The position numbers and the translations under genes are program-made. Of a stretch of 64,000 nucleotides of DNA, positions 42,732 through 51,190 are shown one piece after another. Every line of letters starts with the position of its first letter. Position 1 is the stretch's first letter. The notes under the pieces were generated by a model. The model was not told where the DNA came from. It ran no database searches and saw only the letters and a program-made list of their open reading frames with translations. The DNA is from Umezawaea sp049997955 (lineage in GTDB: Bacteria > Actinomycetota > Actinomycetes > Mycobacteriales > Pseudonocardiaceae): the NCBI GenBank assembly GCA_049997955.1, contig JAEBDY010000020.1, positions 95,230-159,229 on the forward strand. The letters run 5' to 3'.

Positions 42732-44216
42732 GTGGCCGACACAGCCGACAACCCCTACCTCTCCGGCAACTTCGCGCCGGTCGCGCACGAGGAGACAGCG
42801 GTGCGCTTGGAGGTGCTCGGCGCCATCCCGGAGTTCCTCGACGGCCGCTACGTGCGCAACGGCCCCAACCCCATCGGCCAGGTCGATCCCGAGGCCTACC
42901 ACTGGTTCCTCGGGGACGGGATGGTGCACGGGGTCCGGCTGCGCGGCGGGCGCGCCGAGTGGTACCGCAACCGCTGGATCCGTTCGCGCGGCGCGGCGGC
43001 CGCACTCGGTGTCCCGGCTCCGCGGCACCGCGAGTCCGCCGGGGCGCCGGGTCTCGGCGCGAACACGAACGTCATCAGGCACGCCGGTCGCACGCTCGCG
43101 CTCGTGGAGGCGGGCATCGCCTGCTACGAACTGGACGAGGAACTGGGCACGGTGGGCGCGCACGACTTCGGGCTGATCGGCGGTTACACCGCCCACCCGA
43201 AACTGGACCCGGTCACCGGGGACCTGCACGCGGTGTCCTACCACTTCGGCCGCGGGAACACCGTCCAGCACTCGGTGATCGGCGCTGACGGAACCCTCCG
43301 GCGGACGACCGACATCCGGGTCGGCGGGAGTCCCCTGATGCACGACTTCGGCCTCACCCGGTCCCACGTCGTCCTGCTGGACCTGCCCGTCACGTTCGAC
43401 GCGCGCAAAGCGGTGAAGGCCGCGCTGCCCGCACCCCTGCGCCTGCCCGCTCGGGCGGTGCTGTCCGCGGTGGCCGGACGGGTCCGGCTGCCGGACCCGC
43501 TGATGTCGGCCGTCCTGCGCAAGGACAACCCCAGGGCCCGACGGGGCCGCAACCACGACCTCCCCTACAGCTGGGACTCCCACTACCCGGCGCGGATCGG
43601 CGTGCTGCCACGGGAAGGCGGTGTCGCGCAGTGGTTCGAGGTCGAGCCCTGCTACGTCTTCCACACCCTCGGGGCCTACGAGGAGGTCGAGGCGAGCGGG
43701 GACACCGTGGTGGTGTTGGACGCGGTGTGCCACCCGCACATGTTCCGCACAGATCCGCACGGTCCCAGCGGTGGCTCGCCGTGGTTGAACCAGTGGCGGT
43801 TGAACCTCCGCACCGGGCGCGTCACCGAGACCGTGCTCGACGACCAGGAGCAGGAGCTGCCCCGCGTCGACGAGCGCCGCACCGGTGATCGCCACCGCTA
43901 CGCCTACACGGTGGCCGTGGCCGGGCACGCGGGCGTGATCGGCGACGCCGTCATCCGCCACGACCTCCACACCGGCGGCAGCACCAGGCGCAGCCTCGGG
44001 CCCACCGCCGAGGGTGGCGAGTTCGCCTTCGTCCCCCGGCACGAGGGCGCGGCCGAAGGAGACGGTGTCCTCATGGGCTTCGTGCACGACCGGGACGGCG
44101 AGCGGAGCCGCCTGGTGATCCTCGACGCCACCTCGCTCGACACGGTCGCGGAGGTCCTCCTCCCGGTCCGCGTCCCGCACGGCAACCACGGCAACTGGAT
44201 CCCCGCCGAGGGGTGA
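42732..44216 (+). CDS. Carotenoid cleavage oxygenase family protein (RPE65/CCD)
   Basis: 494 residues from a GTG with GGAGGAAGAG in front. Seven-bladed propeller family with four iron-binding histidines fitting His155 (GYTAHPKLD), His204 (PLMHDFGLT), His311 (YVFHTLGAY) and His486 (HGNHGNWIP). N-terminal RYVRNGPNPIG is characteristic. It would cleave a C=C bond of a carotenoid or a stilbene/phenylpropenoid. Third gene of an operon with the two P450 genes. Confidence 0.93.
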   Translation: MADTADNPYLSGNFAPVAHEETAVRLEVLGAIPEFLDGRYVRNGPNPIGQVDPEAYHWFLGDGMVHGVRLRGGRAEWYRNRWIRSRGAAAALGVPAPRHRESAGAPGLGANTNVIRHAGRTLALVEAGIACYELDEELGTVGAHDFGLIGGYTAHPKLDPVTGDLHAVSYHFGRGNTVQHSVIGADGTLRRTTDIRVGGSPLMHDFGLTRSHVVLLDLPVTFDARKAVKAALPAPLRLPARAVLSAVAGRVRLPDPLMSAVLRKDNPRARRGRNHDLPYSWDSHYPARIGVLPREGGVAQWFEVEPCYVFHTLGAYEEVEASGDTVVVLDAVCHPHMFRTDPHGPSGGSPWLNQWRLNLRTGRVTETVLDDQEQELPRVDERRTGDRHRYAYTVAVAGHAGVIGDAVIRHDLHTGGSTRRSLGPTAEGGEFAFVPRHEGAAEGDGVLMGFVHDRDGERSRLVILDATSLDTVAEVLLPVRVPHGNHGNWIPAEG

Positions 44217-44344
44217 TCGCCCAGCGACCGGATCGCGTGCGCGGGCCGGATTCGAGCGTCCCGACCAGACAGGGAGGGGAAGGCGCGGAACGGGTGCTGT
44301 CCGGCGCGCGGCCGACGGTCGGGCCGTGGACGTCCACGGCGCGG

Positions 44345-44520
44345 GACACCGTCGGGTCGAGTGGTCCAGTCCGAGAGCGGACCGCTGGACGAGGCGGCGC
44401 AAAGTGGCGCGGTCGGCCTCGGTCAAGTCCTGGAGCACGGACTCCTGCGCCGGTCGGCGGGGTCGCGACGACGGGTGAGCAGGCCTTCCCGTTCGAGGTC
44501 GTCGAGCAGGTAGGTCCCGG
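44345..44520 (-). pseudogene. MarR-family regulator remnant
   Basis: One minus-strand frame encodes TYLLDDLEREGLLTRRRDPADRRRS, the recognition helix and wing of a MarR protein. Just after it the continuation lies in another frame (VLQDLTEADRATLRRLVQRSAL, the dimerisation helix). The N-terminal half is not recognisable. A frameshifted remnant converging on the carotenoid-oxygenase operon. Confidence 0.6.
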
Positions 44521-44697
44521 CTGGTGGCAAGGGGTACCTGCGAGGCGAGGGCCAGGGGGGCCCGGACTTCGGCCGAGCGTTGGGCGACCGGGACCGTTCA
44601 CGGGCGAGCGCGGTGCCGTCACCACCTACTGATGACGGCACCCGCCACAGCGCCCCCGCCCCGTGAACGTCCAGCCTCGGGAACCTGCGGCCGCCGA

Positions 44698-44988
44698 CTA
44701 CACCTGCTCGGTGTCGATCCTCTCCGCGGGCTGACTGCCGGGCTGCTGGCGGTTCTCGACCTTGATCCCGCACTTGCCGACCAGCGCGACGCCAACACCG
44801 ACCGTCATGACCATCGGAGCGGCCAGCGCCGCGACCAACCCGAGAGCCACCGGCACCTCCAGCACCACGTCGTCCTTGCTGTCACGCACGACCACGCGAC
44901 GGTTGACGCCCTCGCTGACCAACCCGCGAACAGCGTCGACCACGGAGTCGACAGTGGCTCGGTTGGACTCGGGCCTGGATTCGCTCAT
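44698..44988 (-). CDS. DUF4342-family small membrane-associated protein
   Basis: 96 residues. The conserved region is RRVVVRDSKDDVVLEVPVALG then LVAALAAPMVMTVGVGVALV and KCGIKVE, that is, a short beta hairpin, one long membrane helix and a terminal strand, the pattern of DUF4342. Function unknown. GAGGAGAA precedes the ATG at 44988. Confidence 0.8.
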   Translation of the reverse strand: MSESRPESNRATVDSVVDAVRGLVSEGVNRRVVVRDSKDDVVLEVPVALGLVAALAAPMVMTVGVGVALVGKCGIKVENRQQPGSQPAERIDTEQV

Positions 44989-45054
44989 GATTCTCCTCGA
45001 ACTGCGGATGTCCTCTTGACACCTCCAGCCTGTCCGCGTCGGGGCACCCTGCCA

Positions 45055-45070
45055 TCAGGGTTTCCCCTGA
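45055..45070. other. Perfect stem-loop
   Basis: TCAGGG-TTTC-CCCTGA, a 6-bp stem with a tetraloop, 67 bases upstream of the DUF4342 start and in its probable leader or promoter. Confidence 0.35.
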
Positions 45071-45208
45071 CCCCCGCCTGATTCACCCCCCAGGATCCGC
45101 GAACACCAACCGCGTCACCCCGAAAGGCGCGTACCCGCGGAAGCCACTCGTCCAGGTGGTTTCCACCCCGGAGGCGAATCAGAACGGAGCGCGGCGGGAA
45201 ACCGGTGG

Positions 45209-45487
45209 ATGTCGATCGCGGACCGCACCCGTGCGGTCCGCGCCATCATCGCCACCAAGGAGGAAACGCTGACGTGCCAAACCGTCACACGCCTTCCCGG
45301 CGGCGAACCGGCGGCTCTCCTGGCCCAGGTCGGGATCGTGCCCGAGGAGAAACCCTCGCTCGCGGGTCTCGGCTGCGTTGCCGGAGGAGATGAGGAGGAG
45401 GACGGGATCGTGGTGTGCGGGACGTTGGCGCCCAGCAGTACCGTCGCCTATCCCGTGCGCATCGGCGAATGCGACGAATCCGAGTAG
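45209..45487 (+). CDS. Small hypothetical protein, possibly cut short by TAG
   Basis: 92 residues with high GC at third positions. A strong AAGGAGG (45259-45265) lies inside the frame and points to a later start; only a CTG at 45271 fits it in this frame. Sequence from there is CQTVTRLPGGEPAALLAQVG and so on with four Cys and an acidic patch (GGDEEEDG). After the TAG at 45485 the same frame stays open and protein-like (VEGVEHFGPVAWNPLLCVVL), so the stop could be a mutation. No family recognised. Confidence 0.35.
   Translation: MSIADRTRAVRAIIATKEETLTCQTVTRLPGGEPAALLAQVGIVPEEKPSLAGLGCVAGGDEEEDGIVVCGTLAPSSTVAYPVRIGECDESE
45218..45241. repeat. Perfect 11-bp inverted repeat
   Basis: GCGGACCGCAC (45218-45228), CC, GTGCGGTCCGC (45231-45241): a perfect palindrome with a two-base spacer just before a strong AAGGAGG. 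No T-run follows, so it is more likely an operator or leader hairpin than a terminator. Confidence 0.5.
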
Positions 45488-45624
45488 CTCCCCCACGGCG
45501 GCGTGGAAGGTGTGGAGCACTTCGGCCCGGTCGCCTGGAATCCGCTGTTGTGCGTGGTCCTTCGCCCTACCCGGCAGCAGGCTCAACCGCTTGGTGAGCT
45601 GACGAGGTACCGGGGGAACAGCAC

Positions 45625-46317
45625 GTGGCGTCAGGCTTCTTCACGGACAAGAACGGTGTGGTTCGACCGCTCAACGGCAAGAACAAGAAGAAAGGTGGCG
45701 GTGGGACCGCCGTGGTGGCGGGTGTCCTGGCCTTGGGACTGGCCGGGTACGGCGGAGGCGGGGCCCTGGTGGGGTCTGGCGGGGGTGCCGGAGGCGCGGG
45801 AGCGGGATCGAGTCGCGTCGCCGATCTGCGCGTTCGCAAGGCCGACGGGCAGAAGTCGGCGCGCAAGGGCGACTCCGCCGACGCGTGGCGGCGCATGGGC
45901 GTGCGAGAGCTCCGCAGGGAGATCCGTCAGCAGACCGAGTGCTTGACCGCGGCGCACGGTCGGGTGCGGGAGTTCCTGGCCCGCACCCCGTGCACGTCGC
46001 TGGACCGGATCATCGTGGCCGTCGGCGACGCCGCGGGCAACAGCGCGGTCATCTCCGTGGCCTGGGTCGGTTTCCGCAGGGCGGGCGACATGCGCGACTT
46101 CAAGGCGGTCATCGACGTCCACGGCAGCGGCGACGTCTACCCGCTGGGCTCATCGCTGCTCGGCTTGGCCGACATCGTGTTCACCGGCCGCAACTACGGC
46201 ACTGACACCCAGGGCGCCTCGATCACCGTCGCGGAGGCGGAGACCGCCACCGGCACGGTCGATCCCGAGACGCTCGACGCGCTGGCGGAGGTCGCCGCCC
46301 ACCTCCCCCGTCCGTGA
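45625..46317 (+). CDS. Actinobacterial protein of unknown function with Gly-rich hydrophobic segment
   Basis: 230 residues from a GTG. The N terminus is basic (GKNKKKGGGG), followed by an Ala/Gly-rich hydrophobic stretch (TAVVAGVLALGLAGYGGGGALV) that may be a membrane anchor. A soluble domain runs from about residue 85 (WRRMGVRELRREIRQQTECL, REFLARTPCTSLDRIIVAVGD, RDFKAVIDVHGSGDVYPLG, FTGRNYGTDTQGASITVAEAE). The composition and codon use are normal for the genome. I do not recognise the family. Confidence 0.7.
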   Translation: MASGFFTDKNGVVRPLNGKNKKKGGGGTAVVAGVLALGLAGYGGGGALVGSGGGAGGAGAGSSRVADLRVRKADGQKSARKGDSADAWRRMGVRELRREIRQQTECLTAAHGRVREFLARTPCTSLDRIIVAVGDAAGNSAVISVAWVGFRRAGDMRDFKAVIDVHGSGDVYPLGSSLLGLADIVFTGRNYGTDTQGASITVAEAETATGTVDPETLDALAEVAAHLPRP

Positions 46318-46462
46318 TCGCCCGGACCGGCCGCTTCCTCCCGACCAGCCGGCGAGGCGGTGGATCCAGGACTGCCAGGCAGTGCTGCTGGCCTCCCGGT
46401 CCACCGCCACGCCGTAGAAGTACTGGGTCGTGCTCACCGAACAGCGCGGGCGATCGCGTTTT

Positions 46463-46476
46463 CACCCATGCGGGTG
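46463..46476. terminator. Short stem-loop between convergent genes
   Basis: CACCC (46463-46467), ATGC, GGGTG (46472-46476), extendable by one T-A pair, between the stops of the 45625 gene and the ATP-grasp gene. Weak terminator candidate. Confidence 0.35.
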
Positions 46477-46495
46477 AGTACGCGTCATCTGTGTC

Positions 46496-46523
46496 GCGAT
46501 CACACACCCGCGATCACACACCC
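46496..46523. repeat. 14-bp tandem duplication at the ATP-grasp stop codon
   Basis: GCGATCACACACCC is present twice in succession (46496-46509, 46510-46523), with the first three bases repeated again. The second copy holds the TGA of the ATP-grasp gene, so the stop and its context are duplicated. Probably replication slippage. Confidence 0.85.
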
Positions 46524-47719
46524 GCGTCGACGCGGCCGCTGACCCGGACCAGCGGGGTGATGCCGCCCGCGGCGGCCTGGGCTCGGTGCAGGGCGAGTTC
46601 GGCGGTGGGGCCTTCGGCGAGGACGATGCCGGTGCAGGAGCGCTGGTCGGTCAGGTGCTCCAGCACGTCGCCGGGGCTCGCGGTCGGATACCACTCGGGG
46701 TTGCCGGGAAGGTCGGTCAGGCGGTCCAGTCCGGTCCATCCCTCCAACACCCCGGCTTCCCGTGGGTAGAGCGCCACGAAGCCGGTCGCGACTCCCCCAC
46801 CCGCCGCGCCGTCGAGCAGGTCGGGTCGCCTGCCCAGGGCGATCTGGACCATCGCGTCGTAGGCGTTGGCGCCCAGGGCCCGGCACAGGGCTTCGCCGAC
46901 GAGGGCGCCGCCGATGCGGGCGTTGATCTCGACCACCTCCGGGCCGTTGGCGGTGAGGACGAACTCGGTGTGGGAGAAGCCCTGCTCGTGTCCTGCCGCC
47001 TCCAGGACCCGGCTGATCCAGTCGGCCAGTTCGGCGTGGTCGTCCTCCGGGAAGGCGACCGGGAACGCGGATGCCTCCTCCCGGCGCGCAGGCTCGGGCG
47101 AGAGGACCCGGCTGAGCACGCCCAACAGCCGCGTCCGCCCTTGCCAGGTGATGGTCTCGGCGCTGTAGAGGGGGCCTTCGAAGTAGGGCTCGGCGATCAG
47201 GCGGCCCTTGAGCGGGGTGGCGGCGGCCTCCAGGAGGGCCGCGTCGCGTTCGGCGGAGGAGCGCACCAGCCACACGGCTCGGGAGGAGGTGCCTGCGGAG
47301 TCCTTGAGCACCAACGGGAACACCTCGGCCGAAGCGGGGTCGAGAGGGCCGCTGCGGCTCAGGCCGTGCTCGTGCAGCCTGGCCCGGACCGCGGCCTTGT
47401 CCCGCAGGACGCGGATCGCGGCGGGTTGGGGGCCGGGCAGGCCCAGGCGCTGGGCGAGGTCCGCGCCGGGCAGTGCCCAGGTGTCGGTGGAGCTGATCAG
47501 CCCGGCCAGGTCCGGGACGTCGCGCAGTGCGCGCTCGCACGCGGCGACGTCGGTGGTCCCGACGTCCACGACTCGGAGCCGATCGCCGTGGCGGGACAGC
47601 TCGTGGGTGTAGATCGAGCGGTCGCCGGTGAGCAGGACGAGGTCGTGCCCCGCGTCCTCGGCGGCGTCGGCGACGCGGCCGAGGCCGAAGGTGAGGGCTT
47701 CCAGCAGCACGAGGGTCAC
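46514..47719 (-). CDS. ATP-grasp carboxylate-amine ligase
   Basis: 401 residues, three-domain ATP-grasp enzyme. N-terminal Rossmann-like domain (MTLVLLEALTFGLGRVADAAEDAGH). The ATP site has VLKDSAGTSSRAVWLV as the phosphate-binding lid, and TANGPEVVEINARIGG supplies the metal-binding Glu and Asn. IAEPYFEGPLYSAETITW is the family strand before the lid. It should activate a carboxylate as acyl phosphate and couple it to an amine without a carrier protein. GTG start overlaps the PLP gene stop (GTGA), so both form one operon. Proposed to assemble the metallophore of this locus. Confidence 0.92.
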   Translation of the reverse strand: MTLVLLEALTFGLGRVADAAEDAGHDLVLLTGDRSIYTHELSRHGDRLRVVDVGTTDVAACERALRDVPDLAGLISSTDTWALPGADLAQRLGLPGPQPAAIRVLRDKAAVRARLHEHGLSRSGPLDPASAEVFPLVLKDSAGTSSRAVWLVRSSAERDAALLEAAATPLKGRLIAEPYFEGPLYSAETITWQGRTRLLGVLSRVLSPEPARREEASAFPVAFPEDDHAELADWISRVLEAAGHEQGFSHTEFVLTANGPEVVEINARIGGALVGEALCRALGANAYDAMVQIALGRRPDLLDGAAGGGVATGFVALYPREAGVLEGWTGLDRLTDLPGNPEWYPTASPGDVLEHLTDQRSCTGIVLAEGPTAELALHRAQAAAGGITPLVRVSGRVDAGV

Positions 47720-48792
47720 GGCACGGGGTCCTTCCGGCGTTCACGGGTGGGGGCGATCGATCCGTGGGGGCGTCGTGCCCAGTCCATCGCGGCCCACGGC
47801 GGGGCCAGGTCCTCCAGCGAGGCGATCTCCACCGGAGCCAGCAGGGCGGGGTCCAGCGCCTCGCGGTGGCGGTTGAAGACCCGCTCGGTGTAGCGGTGGC
47901 CGGTGTCCGCGCCGATGACCACGTGCGTGCGGACGGCGTCGCGCCGCGCCTCCCAGGACGCGACCAGGTGGGCGGCGCCGGTGGACAGCCCGGCGAACAC
48001 CGCGTGGGTGCGCATCAGGCCGATGGTGGCGGCCATGGCGTGCTGGAAGTCCAACCAGTGGATGCGGTCGTAGAGCTCGTGGTGGACGTTGTCGAAGTGG
48101 ATGGCGCTGCCGATGCCCGCGATGATGGCGTCGGGGTCGGTGAAGCGCTCGCTGCCGAAGGTGACGCTGCCGAAGGGCTGCACGCCCACCAGCCGCACCA
48201 GCGGGTCGTGCTCGCGCAGCGCGCGGGTGAGCCCGCCGGTGGAGGCGCCGGTGCCCACGCTGCCCACCACGGTCAAGGGCTCGCCGGGCAGGGCCCGGAC
48301 CACCAGGTCGGCCAGTTCGGCGTAGCCGAGGTGGTGAACGGGATCGTGGTACTGCCGCATCCAGTGCATGTCGGGCCGCCGAGCGAGCAGCTCCTGGACC
48401 CGTGCGACCCGCCTGCTCTGGTCGAGGCACAGGTCGTCCGAGGGTGGCATCTGGTCCACGGTGACGCCCAGGACTTCCAACTGGGTGCGCATGGTGTCGT
48501 TGACCGTGGTGGAGGCGACGATGTGGCAGCGCAGTCCGTAGCGGTGGCAGGCCATGGCCAGGGCCAGGGCGTAGATGCCGCTGGAGCTGTCCACCACCGT
48601 CTGCCCTCGGCGGACCACCCCGGTGTCGACCAGGTGCCGCACCGCGCCGAGCGCGGCGTAGACCTTCAGGGTTTCGAAGCGGACCAGCACCGTGTTGGAC
48701 GTCAGTCGGATGAGCGACGGCGTCTTGATGGCGTCGGTGACGTGCTCGTGGACCGGCGGCGCCACGGCGTTGTGGTCGAGCACCGTCCTCAC
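47716..48792 (-). CDS. PLP-dependent enzyme, divergent cysteine synthase/SbnA-like
   Basis: 358 residues from GTG 48792 (GTG 48783 is an alternative); an in-frame ATG at 48960 lies inside the predicted promoter and is rejected. Fold type II landmarks are Lys43 as probable Schiff-base lysine (RFETLKVYAALGA), SSSGIYALALAMA around 69-81 where relatives have SGN, and the phosphate loop GTGAST at 180-185. The usual NP(T/S)GSxK sequence is missing, so the donor amino acid is likely unusual. It may form a beta-substituted alanine or diaminopropionate-like block for the adjacent ATP-grasp ligase. SbnB, the partner of SbnA in diaminopropionate synthesis, is not present. Confidence 0.85.
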   Translation of the reverse strand: MRTVLDHNAVAPPVHEHVTDAIKTPSLIRLTSNTVLVRFETLKVYAALGAVRHLVDTGVVRRGQTVVDSSSGIYALALAMACHRYGLRCHIVASTTVNDTMRTQLEVLGVTVDQMPPSDDLCLDQSRRVARVQELLARRPDMHWMRQYHDPVHHLGYAELADLVVRALPGEPLTVVGSVGTGASTGGLTRALREHDPLVRLVGVQPFGSVTFGSERFTDPDAIIAGIGSAIHFDNVHHELYDRIHWLDFQHAMAATIGLMRTHAVFAGLSTGAAHLVASWEARRDAVRTHVVIGADTGHRYTERVFNRHREALDPALLAPVEIASLEDLAPPWAAMDWARRPHGSIAPTRERRKDPVP

Positions 48793-48939
48793 CTTCCGGT
48801 CGAGCGCGGGCAGCGGGTCGTGCCGGGTGTCGCCGTCGTGCGTGTCGTCAGGATCATCGTCGAGCCCTTCCGGGTGTGGCCGTGTCGTCGAGCGGCCTCG
48901 GTGTGGGGCGGAGACGCGCGGGGACCACTCCAGCCCTAC

Positions 48940-48967
48940 TGGTCGTCGGCGGGACTTCATCGGTTCC
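48940..48967 (-). promoter_or_regulatory. ECF-type promoter PA-minus (PLP enzyme/ATP-grasp operon)
   Basis: On the minus strand GGAACC (48967-48962), 16 bases, CGACCA (48945-48940). One of six matching promoters in this locus. Leader of about 140 bases to the GTG start. Confidence 0.65.
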
Positions 48968-48997
48968 CGCAGCGGTGGAATCGGGTGCGGGCGTCCG

Positions 48998-49024
48998 GGA
49001 ACTTCCCGGGTGGTAGAACGACCA
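48998..49024 (+). promoter_or_regulatory. ECF-type promoter PA-plus (MFS exporter)
   Basis: GGAACT (48998-49003), 15 bases, CGACCA (49019-49024), reading toward the exporter. The spacer is one base shorter than in the other five copies. Confidence 0.55.
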
Positions 49025-49107
49025 ATCCTGTGCCGAGTCCTGCGGAACGACTGGTGGGGAACAAGACGGGAGCCGGGAGTCGTGCACGAGCGGGGGTGGT
49101 GATCGCG

Positions 49108-50310
49108 GTGTCGCGCAGTACGGGAACCCGCAGGGGTTTTCCGGGTGCCGGGGTGGGATGGGACCTCACCGGCGCCCAGTCCGCGTTGCTGGTGGGCGGA
49201 TGCCTGGTCAACATCGGCACCTTCGCGGTCTACCCCTACCTGGCCGTCCTGCTGCGCGACCGGTTGGACGTCGGGATGGCGCAGGTCGGCATGGTGCTCG
49301 GCGTGGCCACGCTGGTGCAGTTCGCGAGCGCGCCGTTCACCGCGGCGTTCGCCGAGCGGATCGGGCTGAAGCGGTGCCTGCTGCTGGCCACGCTCGTGTA
49401 CGGCCTGGGTGCGGTGACCTACCTGGTCGGGGCGGACGACCCGGCGTTGACTGTGCTCGCGCTGTTCCTGAGCTGTGGCGCGGGCGCGCTCTACTCGCCC
49501 GCCTACCGCGGCTACCTGGTGCACTCGGCGACGGCCGAGCAGCGCCCGAGGACGCTGTCGGCGGGCAACGCCGCGGGCAACCTCGGTATCGCGCTCGGGC
49601 CCGTGGTCGGGGCGCTGTTCCTGCACTCCCCCGGCCGGTTGTTCGCGATGACCACGGCGCTCTACGCGATGCTCGCGGTCGGCCACCTCTGCCTGCGTCC
49701 GGAGCGGGCAGCGGCAGCACGACCCGATGTCGAGCCGTTCCGGCGGGTGCTGCGGGGCTTGGCCGCGCTGCCCTTCGTGGTCACCGTGCTGACCCACTAC
49801 CTGTACATGCAGTTCTACCAATACCTGTCGCCCTTCGCGGAGGGCCTCATGCCCACCGCGGCCTACGGGGTGATCATGATGGGGTACTCGCTCGGTTTGG
49901 TCGCGGTACAACCGTTCCTGGCGCGACGGGTCGGCGGCATCGGCTACCCGCGGGCGATGGCGGCCGGCTTCTGCTGCATGGCGCTGGGCATGCTGGCCTT
50001 CGCCGGTGGGCGACCGGCCTTCCTCGCAGTCGGTGTCGCGCTGATGAGCGTGGGCAACGCGGTGCTGTTCCTCAAGAACGACCTGGAGGCGTTGGCGGGA
50101 TCGAGGCGGTCGGTCACGGTGACCTTCGGGCAGCAGCGGTTGGCGGTCGGCGTGGGTTCGCTGCTCAGCGGCGTCGTCGGCGGCGCCGCGTACGGGGTGT
50201 TCGAGCGGGCGGGACTGCTGCCGGGGTTCTGGCTGGCCGTCGCCGCGCAGTGCGTGCTGCTCCCCCCTCTGGTGCTGGTGGCAGCACGACGTTCGCTCCG
50301 CACGACGTGA
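49108..50310 (+). CDS. MFS transporter (probable metallophore exporter)
   Basis: About 400 residues and 12 membrane helices. The loop between helices 2 and 3 reads AERIGLKRCLLL, the position of the MFS motif A, and GNAAGNLGIALGPVVGALF is helix 5 with the motif C-like GP pair typical of drug-proton antiporters. The start is uncertain among GTG codons at 49096, 49099 and 49108; the last leaves the shortest N-terminal tail. Divergent from the PLP/ATP-grasp operon and driven by the same promoter type, so export of the product made there is the natural role. Confidence 0.88.
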   Translation: MSRSTGTRRGFPGAGVGWDLTGAQSALLVGGCLVNIGTFAVYPYLAVLLRDRLDVGMAQVGMVLGVATLVQFASAPFTAAFAERIGLKRCLLLATLVYGLGAVTYLVGADDPALTVLALFLSCGAGALYSPAYRGYLVHSATAEQRPRTLSAGNAAGNLGIALGPVVGALFLHSPGRLFAMTTALYAMLAVGHLCLRPERAAAARPDVEPFRRVLRGLAALPFVVTVLTHYLYMQFYQYLSPFAEGLMPTAAYGVIMMGYSLGLVAVQPFLARRVGGIGYPRAMAAGFCCMALGMLAFAGGRPAFLAVGVALMSVGNAVLFLKNDLEALAGSRRSVTVTFGQQRLAVGVGSLLSGVVGGAAYGVFERAGLLPGFWLAVAAQCVLLPPLVLVAARRSLRTT

Positions 50311-50317
50311 TGGGCCG

Positions 50318-50333
50318 GACCCCGTACGGGGTC
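50318..50333. terminator. Palindromic stem between convergent genes
   Basis: GACCCCGTACGGGGTC is a perfect 16-base palindrome located 8 bases after the MFS stop and 32 bases before the stop of the converging methyltransferase. Likely a bidirectional terminator. Confidence 0.6.
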
Positions 50334-50364
50334 GGGCATCGCGGGCTCCGGGATGTCAGCGAGA

Positions 50365-51123
50365 TCAGGGGATCCGAGTCGCGGGCTTCTCGTACACGGT
50401 CACGTGGTTGCCCTTGCCGCGGAACGGCTCCCGACGCCAGCCGCCCCACCGGTGCACGCGTTCGAGCCCTGCCAGGCGGGCCATGAGGTCGAGTTCGGTC
50501 GGCCAGGCGTAGCGCATGAACGCCGGTGCCAGCCGGGTGCTGCCATTGGTGATCAGCACGTGGTGCCCGTCGAGGCGCTGGTTCACCGGGTCGTGGCGGA
50601 CGGCGACGACGCGGACCCGGTCGAGCCCGACCTGGTGGGTCTCCAGGGCCTGGTCGCGCTCGTAGCGGGCGACGTCCGGCATCGGGCACTCCAGGACGAA
50701 CCGGCCGCCGGGCAGCAGGCGCTCGGCGACGTTGGCGAAGCAGCGCACCTGCTCGTCCTGGTCCGGCAGGAAGAAGAAGGTGCTGAACACGACGAACACC
50801 ATGGCGAACAGGTCGTCGGTACCGGGGTCGACGTCGGCCATGTCGCCGATGACGACCGGGATGCGGTCACCACCGGGCTTGGCGCGCAGGCGCGCGATCA
50901 TCGCCTCGGAGGCGTCGACCCCGCGCAGGTCGACACCCGTCGCGGCCAACGGGATGGTCACCCGCCCGGTGCCCACGGCCAGTTCGAACACCGGACCGGC
51001 GGGTCCCTCCTCGATCAGCTCGACCAAGCTCCGCACGGTGTCCGCGGGGTCGTGCTCGGCGTGCCACTCGTCGTAGACGTCGGCGTTGAGCTCACCGTAG
51101 GTCTCCGGCCCGTGGTTCTCCAT
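50365..51123 (-). CDS. Class I SAM-dependent methyltransferase of the metallophore locus
   Basis: 252 residues; GGGAGGAC precedes the ATG. SAM motif I is VFELAVGTGRVTIPLA, then LRGVDASEAM, IGDMADVD and LLPGGRFVLE. N terminus YGELNADVYDEWHAEHD resembles small-molecule N- or O-methyltransferases. It has its own copy of the locus promoter, directed away from the importer operon. Probably methylates the product or a precursor. Confidence 0.88.
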   Translation of the reverse strand: MENHGPETYGELNADVYDEWHAEHDPADTVRSLVELIEEGPAGPVFELAVGTGRVTIPLAATGVDLRGVDASEAMIARLRAKPGGDRIPVVIGDMADVDPGTDDLFAMVFVVFSTFFFLPDQDEQVRCFANVAERLLPGGRFVLECPMPDVARYERDQALETHQVGLDRVRVVAVRHDPVNQRLDGHHVLITNGSTRLAPAFMRYAWPTELDLMARLAGLERVHRWGGWRREPFRGKGNHVTVYEKPATRIP

Positions 51124-51190
51124 GAAACGTCCTCCCGGGGTCGGTTCGGCGACCGGTGCCGCGGAAACCGCTTACCGCCGCACGCCCCAC

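Noticed and set aside
45179..45586. Minus-strand 135-codon frame
   Set aside because: Composition is antisense-like; the plus-strand frame has better third-position GC and a ribosome site.
49040..49090. A further GGAAC-type promoter just upstream of the MFS gene (GGGAACAAGACGGG)
   Set aside because: No CGACC element at 15-17 bases; treated as chance.
47764..49107. Plus-strand extension upstream of the MFS gene
   Set aside because: It is antisense to the PLP gene and crosses the predicted divergent promoters; the transporter begins near 49108.
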